A stretch of 64,000 nucleotides of DNA from Paraburkholderia nodosa DSM 21604 (GTDB lineage: Bacteria > Pseudomonadota > Gammaproteobacteria > Burkholderiales > Burkholderiaceae): assembly GCF_000519185.1 (NCBI RefSeq), contig NZ_JAFA01000026.1, forward strand, positions 18,734 to 82,733, read 5' to 3'. A program made the translations under genes and the position numbers. This document shows, piece after piece, positions 59,772 through 64,000 of the stretch (position 1 is the stretch's first letter; every line of letters begins with the position of its first letter). Below the pieces are notes generated by a model, which saw only the letters and a list, made by a program, of their open reading frames with translations, was not told the origin of the DNA and made no database searches.

Positions 59772-62036
59772 ATGTCACAGGGTCTCCTCGATGCGCAGAA
59801 CGGCGCGCCAGAACGCAAGCAGCATGTCACAGCAAGCGGCCCACTCTCGCGCCGCACGTTTCTCAAGCTCGGCGCGGCGACGGGCGGCGGCCTGCTGCTC
59901 GGCATCAGCTTTTCTGCCGGCGCGCAGGGTGACAGCCAGACGCGTCAATCGGTCGTTGGCGGCGACGGCAACGAAGCGCCGCAAGACGGCGTGTTCGAGC
60001 CGAACGCGTTCGTGCAGATCGACCGCTCGGGCAAGGTCACGCTGATCGTCCCCAAGGTGGAGATGGGGCAAGGCGTGTACACCTCGATTCCGATGCTGAT
60101 CGCGGAAGAACTCGAAGTGCCGCTCGATAGCGTCACGATCGATCACGCGCCGCCCAATGCGAAGCTCTTCACCGACCCGCTGCTGGGCGGCCAGCTCACG
60201 GGCGGCTCGACGTCGATTCGCTTTGCCTGGCAGCCCATGCGCGAAGCGGGCGCGGCCGCGCGCACCGTTCTGATTCAGGCGGCGGCGCAACAGTGGCAAG
60301 TCGATCCGGCCACCTGCCACGCCAAAGCAGGCGAGGTGCTGCACGATGCGAGCGGCCGGCGCGTCACCTATGGCCAGCTCGTCGATGCGGCCGCCCATCT
60401 GCCCGTGCCGCAGAAGGTGGCGCTCAAGGACCCGAAAGACTTCACGCTGGTCGGCAAGCCCACCAGGCGCCTCGACTCGCCCGAGAAGGTGAACGGCTCG
60501 GCGCTCTTCGGCCTCGACGTGCGTCTGCCCGACATGGTCTACGCCGCCATCGTGAACTGCCCTGTGTTCGGCGGCACGCTCGCGAAGGTCGACGACACCC
60601 ACGCGAAGCAGGTTCCCGGCGTCACGCAGGTCGTGAAGATCGACAACGCCGTGGCCGTGATCGGCGCGCACACGTGGGCCGCGAAACGGGGCGCCGCGGC
60701 GCTCGTCGTCGAGTGGAACGAAGGCGCGGGCGCGAACGTTTCGATGCAGCAGATCGTCGCCGATCTCGCGAGCGCCTCGCAACGCGAGGGCGCCGTCGCG
60801 CGCAAGAATGGCGACGTGCAGCAGGGGTTCGGCACCGCAAAAACACGCATCGACGCCGTTTATCAGCAGCCGTTCCTTGCGCACGCAACGATGGAGCCGA
60901 TCAACTGCACGGTCAACGTGCAGTCAGACGGCTGCGAAATCTGGGTGGGCACCCAGGTGCCCACGCGCGCCGTGGATGCCGCCGTGGCCGTCACGGGTCT
61001 GAAGCCCGAGCAGGTCACGCTGCACAATCACTTGCTTGGCGGCGGCTTCGGGCGGCGGCTCGAAGTCGATGCGATCACCCAGGCGCTCAAGATCGGCAAG
61101 CAGCTCAAGGTGCCGGTGAAGGTGTTCTACACGCGCGAGGAGGACATTCAGCACGACATGTACAGGCCGTACTACTACGACCGCCTTTCCGCCGGGCTCG
61201 ACGCGAACGGCAAGCCCGTTGCCTGGCAGCATCGCATCGCGGGCTCCTCGATCATTGCGCGCTTTGCGCCCCCCGCGTTCCAGCACGGCGTCGACCCCGA
61301 CGCCGTGGAAGTCGCCGCCGACCTGCCCTACGACCTGCCGAACCAGCTGATCGAATACGTGCGCCAGGAGCCGCATGCGGTGCCCACCGCGTTCTGGCGC
61401 GGCGTGGGGCCCACGCGCAGCACATTCGTGGTGGAGAGCTTCGTCGACGAACTCGCGGTGGCCGCGAAAACCGACCCGGTCACCTACCGCCGCAATCTGC
61501 TCGGCAAGTCGCCGCGCGCGCTCAACGTGCTCGACGTGGCCACGCGCGCCGCGAACTGGGGACCGCCCATGCCGAAGGGCCAAGGGCGCGGCGTCGCAGT
61601 GATGCACGCGTTCGGCAGCTTCCTCAGCATGGTCGCGGACGTCACCGTGGACGACGGCGAGGTGCGCGTGGACCGCGTGGTGTGCGCCGTGGATTGCGGC
61701 ATGGCCGTGAATCCCGAGACCATCGAGGCGCAGATCCAGGGCGGCATCGTGTTCGGCATCACGGCCGCGCTGTGGGGCGAGATCACGATCGAGCACGGAC
61801 GCGTCACGCAAACCAACTTCACCGACTACCGGGTCATGCGCATCGACCAGATGCCGGTGATCGAAGTGCATCTGGTGAAGAGCGCCGAAGCGCCCGGCGG
61901 GATCGGCGAGCCCGGGACTTCGGCGGTCATACCGGCCGTGGCGAATGCGATCTATGCGGCAACCGGAAAACGTCTGCGGCACTTGCCCGTGGGCCGCCAG
62001 CTCATGAACGCGGGCGCGTCCGCGCAATCGGCTTGA
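59772..62036 (+). CDS. Molybdopterin-binding hydroxylase subunit (isoquinoline 1-oxidoreductase beta type)
   Basis: This 754-residue catalytic subunit of the xanthine-dehydrogenase family has a twin-arginine signal (LSRRTFLKLGAATGGG, about residues 26-41), so it is exported folded with its cofactor. Cofactor-binding stretches include MGQGVYTSIPML, NHLLGGGFGRRLEVDA and GGIGEPGTSAVIP with the active-site Glu. It should oxidise an aldehyde or N-heterocycle in the periplasm. The ATG at 59772 lies one base after the small-subunit stop. Confidence 0.93.
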   Translation: MSQGLLDAQNGAPERKQHVTASGPLSRRTFLKLGAATGGGLLLGISFSAGAQGDSQTRQSVVGGDGNEAPQDGVFEPNAFVQIDRSGKVTLIVPKVEMGQGVYTSIPMLIAEELEVPLDSVTIDHAPPNAKLFTDPLLGGQLTGGSTSIRFAWQPMREAGAAARTVLIQAAAQQWQVDPATCHAKAGEVLHDASGRRVTYGQLVDAAAHLPVPQKVALKDPKDFTLVGKPTRRLDSPEKVNGSALFGLDVRLPDMVYAAIVNCPVFGGTLAKVDDTHAKQVPGVTQVVKIDNAVAVIGAHTWAAKRGAAALVVEWNEGAGANVSMQQIVADLASASQREGAVARKNGDVQQGFGTAKTRIDAVYQQPFLAHATMEPINCTVNVQSDGCEIWVGTQVPTRAVDAAVAVTGLKPEQVTLHNHLLGGGFGRRLEVDAITQALKIGKQLKVPVKVFYTREEDIQHDMYRPYYYDRLSAGLDANGKPVAWQHRIAGSSIIARFAPPAFQHGVDPDAVEVAADLPYDLPNQLIEYVRQEPHAVPTAFWRGVGPTRSTFVVESFVDELAVAAKTDPVTYRRNLLGKSPRALNVLDVATRAANWGPPMPKGQGRGVAVMHAFGSFLSMVADVTVDDGEVRVDRVVCAVDCGMAVNPETIEAQIQGGIVFGITAALWGEITIEHGRVTQTNFTDYRVMRIDQMPVIEVHLVKSAEAPGGIGEPGTSAVIPAVANAIYAATGKRLRHLPVGRQLMNAGASAQSA

Positions 62037-62047
62037 GGGAGCGAACC

Positions 62048-63370
62048 ATGACGAAGACGATCGACGCATCCCAACGAGCCCGCGGCCTGCGCCGCGTTGC
62101 CGGCGCAACGCTCGCGCTCGCCGCATTCGCGTGCGTGAGCACGCGCCCCGCGCTCGCGGCGAGCGCAGCGGACGCCGCCACGATCCAGCGCGGCGCCTAC
62201 CTCGCCGCCGTGGGCGACTGCGCGGCGTGCCACACCGCGCCGCACGGCAAGCCGTTTGCAGGCGGCCTGCCGATGAGCACACCGCTTGGCCGCATCTACA
62301 CGACCAACATCACGCCCGACCCGGACACCGGCATTGGCGGCTACACGCAAGCGGACTTCGCGCGCGCCCTGCGCGAGGGCGTCGCCAAAGACGGCCACAA
62401 CCTCTATCCGGCGATGCCTTATCCCTCGTACGCGAAGGTGCGCGACGAGGACGTCGCCGCGCTCTACGCGTACTTCATGCAAGGCGTGCAACCGGTCAGG
62501 CAGAGCAACCGCGACGCCGACATCAAGTGGCCGATGAACATGCGCTGGCCGCTCAAGATCTGGAACGCCGTCTTCCTCGAGAAAGGCGCGTACCAGGACA
62601 AAGCGGGCAAGGACGTGGCATGGAACCGCGGCGCGTACCTCGTGCAGGGTCTCGGCCATTGCGGCTCGTGCCACACGCCGCGCGGCATCGGTTTCAACGA
62701 GAAGGCGTTCGACGAAAGCGGCGACGCCTGGCTCACCGGCGCCGTGCTCGACGGCTGGTTCGCCTCGAACCTGACCGGCGCGCACAACACGGGCCTCGGG
62801 CGCTGGAGCGAAGCGGACCTCGCGCAGTTCCTGAAGACGGGCGCGAACCAGCACGCTTCGGCGTTCGGCGCGATGACCGATGTGGTCAACAAGAGCACCC
62901 AGGCCATGAGCGACACGGACGTCAACGCGATCGCGCTCTACCTGAAGTCGCTGCCCGCGAAGGGCGGCGACGGCGCACCGGCCTACGCCTATGACGCGCA
63001 GGCGACGAAAGTGTCGCTTTCGCGTCCGGCGAACGATGCGGGCGCGCGCGTCTACACGGCGTATTGCATGCATTGCCACGGCGCCGACGGGCGCGGCTTC
63101 GCGCCGATGTTCGCGCCGCTCGCGGGCAATCCGAATGTGCTGGAAAAAGACGCGTCGTCGCTCATCAACGTCACGCTCAACGGCACGGGCGATCTCGTGA
63201 TCCAGGGCATGCCCGCGCCGTACCCCATGCCCGCTTATGCAGATATCCTAAGCGACAAGCAGATCGCCGATGTGCTCACGTTCGTGCGCGCGGGCTGGAA
63301 CAACAAGGCAGGCGGGGTGGGCGTGGCGGAGGTAGCGAAGCTGCGCACGAGGACGCAGGCGGCGCGATAG
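62048..63370 (+). CDS. Tri-heme periplasmic/membrane cytochrome c
   Basis: This 440-residue cytochrome has three CxxCH heme sites: CAACH, CGSCH and CMHCH, spaced across three c-type domains. The N-terminal hydrophobic segment (about residues 18-38, ending RPALA, then ASAADAA) is a signal peptide. It is the usual electron acceptor of alcohol/aldehyde dehydrogenase complexes and here should take electrons from the molybdenum hydroxylase and pass them to the respiratory chain. It lies 11 bases after the large subunit. Confidence 0.93.
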   Translation: MTKTIDASQRARGLRRVAGATLALAAFACVSTRPALAASAADAATIQRGAYLAAVGDCAACHTAPHGKPFAGGLPMSTPLGRIYTTNITPDPDTGIGGYTQADFARALREGVAKDGHNLYPAMPYPSYAKVRDEDVAALYAYFMQGVQPVRQSNRDADIKWPMNMRWPLKIWNAVFLEKGAYQDKAGKDVAWNRGAYLVQGLGHCGSCHTPRGIGFNEKAFDESGDAWLTGAVLDGWFASNLTGAHNTGLGRWSEADLAQFLKTGANQHASAFGAMTDVVNKSTQAMSDTDVNAIALYLKSLPAKGGDGAPAYAYDAQATKVSLSRPANDAGARVYTAYCMHCHGADGRGFAPMFAPLAGNPNVLEKDASSLINVTLNGTGDLVIQGMPAPYPMPAYADILSDKQIADVLTFVRAGWNNKAGGVGVAEVAKLRTRTQAAR

Positions 63371-63390
63371 GAAGATGTGTTGAAGCGAAA

Positions 63391-63418
63391 CGCGCCGGCC
63401 ATGAAGGCGGCCGGCGCG
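63391..63418. terminator. Bidirectional terminator between convergent genes
   Basis: CGCGCCGGCC (63391-63400) and GGCCGGCGCG (63409-63418) form a perfect 10-bp stem with an eight-base loop, between the cytochrome stop and the stop of the gene on the other strand. Confidence 0.7.
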
Positions 63419-63441
63419 AGTGTCGCGAAACGCCAGTAGCG

Positions 63442-64000
63442 TTAGTGCGCGAGCGGTTGCGTCACGTCCTGGCCGAACCACTGCATGGAGATCTTCTTGA
63501 GCGTGCCGTCCTGCTTGAGCGAGGTGAGCGCGTCGTTGATCGCCTTCTCGAACTTCGGATTGCCCTTGCGGAACGGAATGGCCATTTCCTGATCGGCGCC
63601 CGGCAACACGGCGCCCGGACGCAGCGGCAGATTCGACGTCTTGATGATGTACGGCAGCATCAGGCGGTCGTCCATCGTTGCGTCGATGCGCTTCGTGGCC
63701 AGGTCGCGCAGCTTCTCGGGCGCGCCGGGATAGGTCTGCACGTTGATGCCGGGCACGGCGCGCGCCATCTGGTCATAGTTGGTGCCGAGCGTCACGCCGA
63801 GCTTCTTGTCGCCCTTGAATTCGTCGAGCGTCTTGAATTCGCGTTTGTCGTCGGAGCGCTGGATCAGCTGCGCGGCCGAGTACGTGTACGGCTGGCTGAA
63901 GTCGAGCGCCTGCTGGCGTTGCGGCGTGATGGTCACCTGATTGACGATCACGTCGAACTTGCCGGCCTGCAGCGCCGCGATAATACCGCTCCACTCGGTG
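63442..64000 (-). CDS. Amino-acid ABC transporter periplasmic binding protein, 5' end cut by window edge
   Basis: About 186 codons of the C-terminal part of a family 3 binding protein are visible. The N-terminus and signal peptide lie beyond 64000. Visible motifs are AALQAGKFDVIVNQVTITPQR, LDFSQPYTYSAAQLIQR, GVTLGTNYDQMARAVPG and INDALTSLKQDGTLKKISMQWFG, typical of cystine/glutamine-type binding proteins. It is convergent with the cytochrome gene. The rest of the transporter is probably outside the window. Confidence 0.88.
   Translation of the reverse strand, partial: TEWSGIIAALQAGKFDVIVNQVTITPQRQQALDFSQPYTYSAAQLIQRSDDKREFKTLDEFKGDKKLGVTLGTNYDQMARAVPGINVQTYPGAPEKLRDLATKRIDATMDDRLMLPYIIKTSNLPLRPGAVLPGADQEMAIPFRKGNPKFEKAINDALTSLKQDGTLKKISMQWFGQDVTQPLAH

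Noticed and set aside
60293..63370. A 1025-codon open frame on the plus strand through the molybdenum hydroxylase and cytochrome genes
   Set aside because: It is mostly an Arg/Ala/His-rich out-of-frame reading of the molybdopterin subunit, and its C-terminal end merges into the real cytochrome frame. High GC content makes such frames common here.
1..64000. CRISPR arrays, tRNA or rRNA genes
   Set aside because: No regularly spaced repeats and no cloverleaf-like or ribosomal sequence was noticed; a dedicated RNA search was not possible.

Overview
The window is high-GC proteobacterial DNA. It carries three OmpC-like trimeric porins, many ABC, MFS and LysR/IclR catabolic modules, a SET-domain protein, and a hut/his locus. 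This composition fits Burkholderia sensu lato (Paraburkholderia/Caballeronia/Burkholderia), probably a secondary replicon rich in uptake and catabolic operons. I saw no tRNA, rRNA, CRISPR array, intact insertion sequence or prophage.

Layout. (1) 1-4472: the 5' part of hutH (minus strand, cut by the window edge) faces a histidine-type ABC transporter (hisJQMP-like). Three HutC-type palindromes lie between them. (2) 4739-9240: a small secreted protein, an AraC/VOC pair, a MarR regulator divergent from a SET-domain protein, and a porin. (3) 9404-14877: a ferric-siderophore-type ABC transporter with a Fur-like site, divergent from an OmpR/EnvZ-type two-component system. (4) 14890-17959: an unassigned three-gene operon, with two membrane proteins around a DUF1906 glycosidase-like protein. 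(5) 18310-20601: a TetR gene and two Rossmann oxidoreductases, with a perfect operator palindrome. (6) 20689-29655: a LysR-associated operon with leuC, leuD and leuB paralogues, a PotABCD-type transporter and a truncated ornithine cyclodeaminase. (7) 29917-39908: a second Pot-type transporter with a porin, an acetylpolyamine amidohydrolase-like deacetylase, an MFS carrier and a class III aminotransferase, facing an IclR regulator. This looks like a (acetyl)polyamine uptake and breakdown module. (8) 39981-49988: a divergent catabolic island holding an MFS carrier, GMC oxidoreductase, aldehyde dehydrogenase, cupin, HpcH/HpaI aldolase, DUF6282 hydrolase, IclR regulator, DHOD-like barrel and porin. 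Its substrate is unknown. (9) 50245-58587: two different stand-alone DUF4392 (D-glutamate-cyclase-like) proteins flank a SelA-like PLP enzyme. An MHS-family transporter, an aldehyde dehydrogenase, a 3-hydroxyisobutyrate-dehydrogenase-like enzyme and a divergent LysR follow. This is the best candidate for an undescribed pathway. (10) 59315-63370: a molybdenum hydroxylase (2Fe-2S subunit plus Tat-exported molybdopterin subunit) with a tri-heme cytochrome c. An amino-acid-binding ABC protein is cut by the right edge.

Most units share one plan: an outer-membrane porin, an inner-membrane carrier or ABC importer, a short set of catabolic enzymes and a dedicated regulator. Several regulators have clear inverted-repeat operators at the expected promoter. 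Functions below rest on motif recognition by eye; no database search was run.
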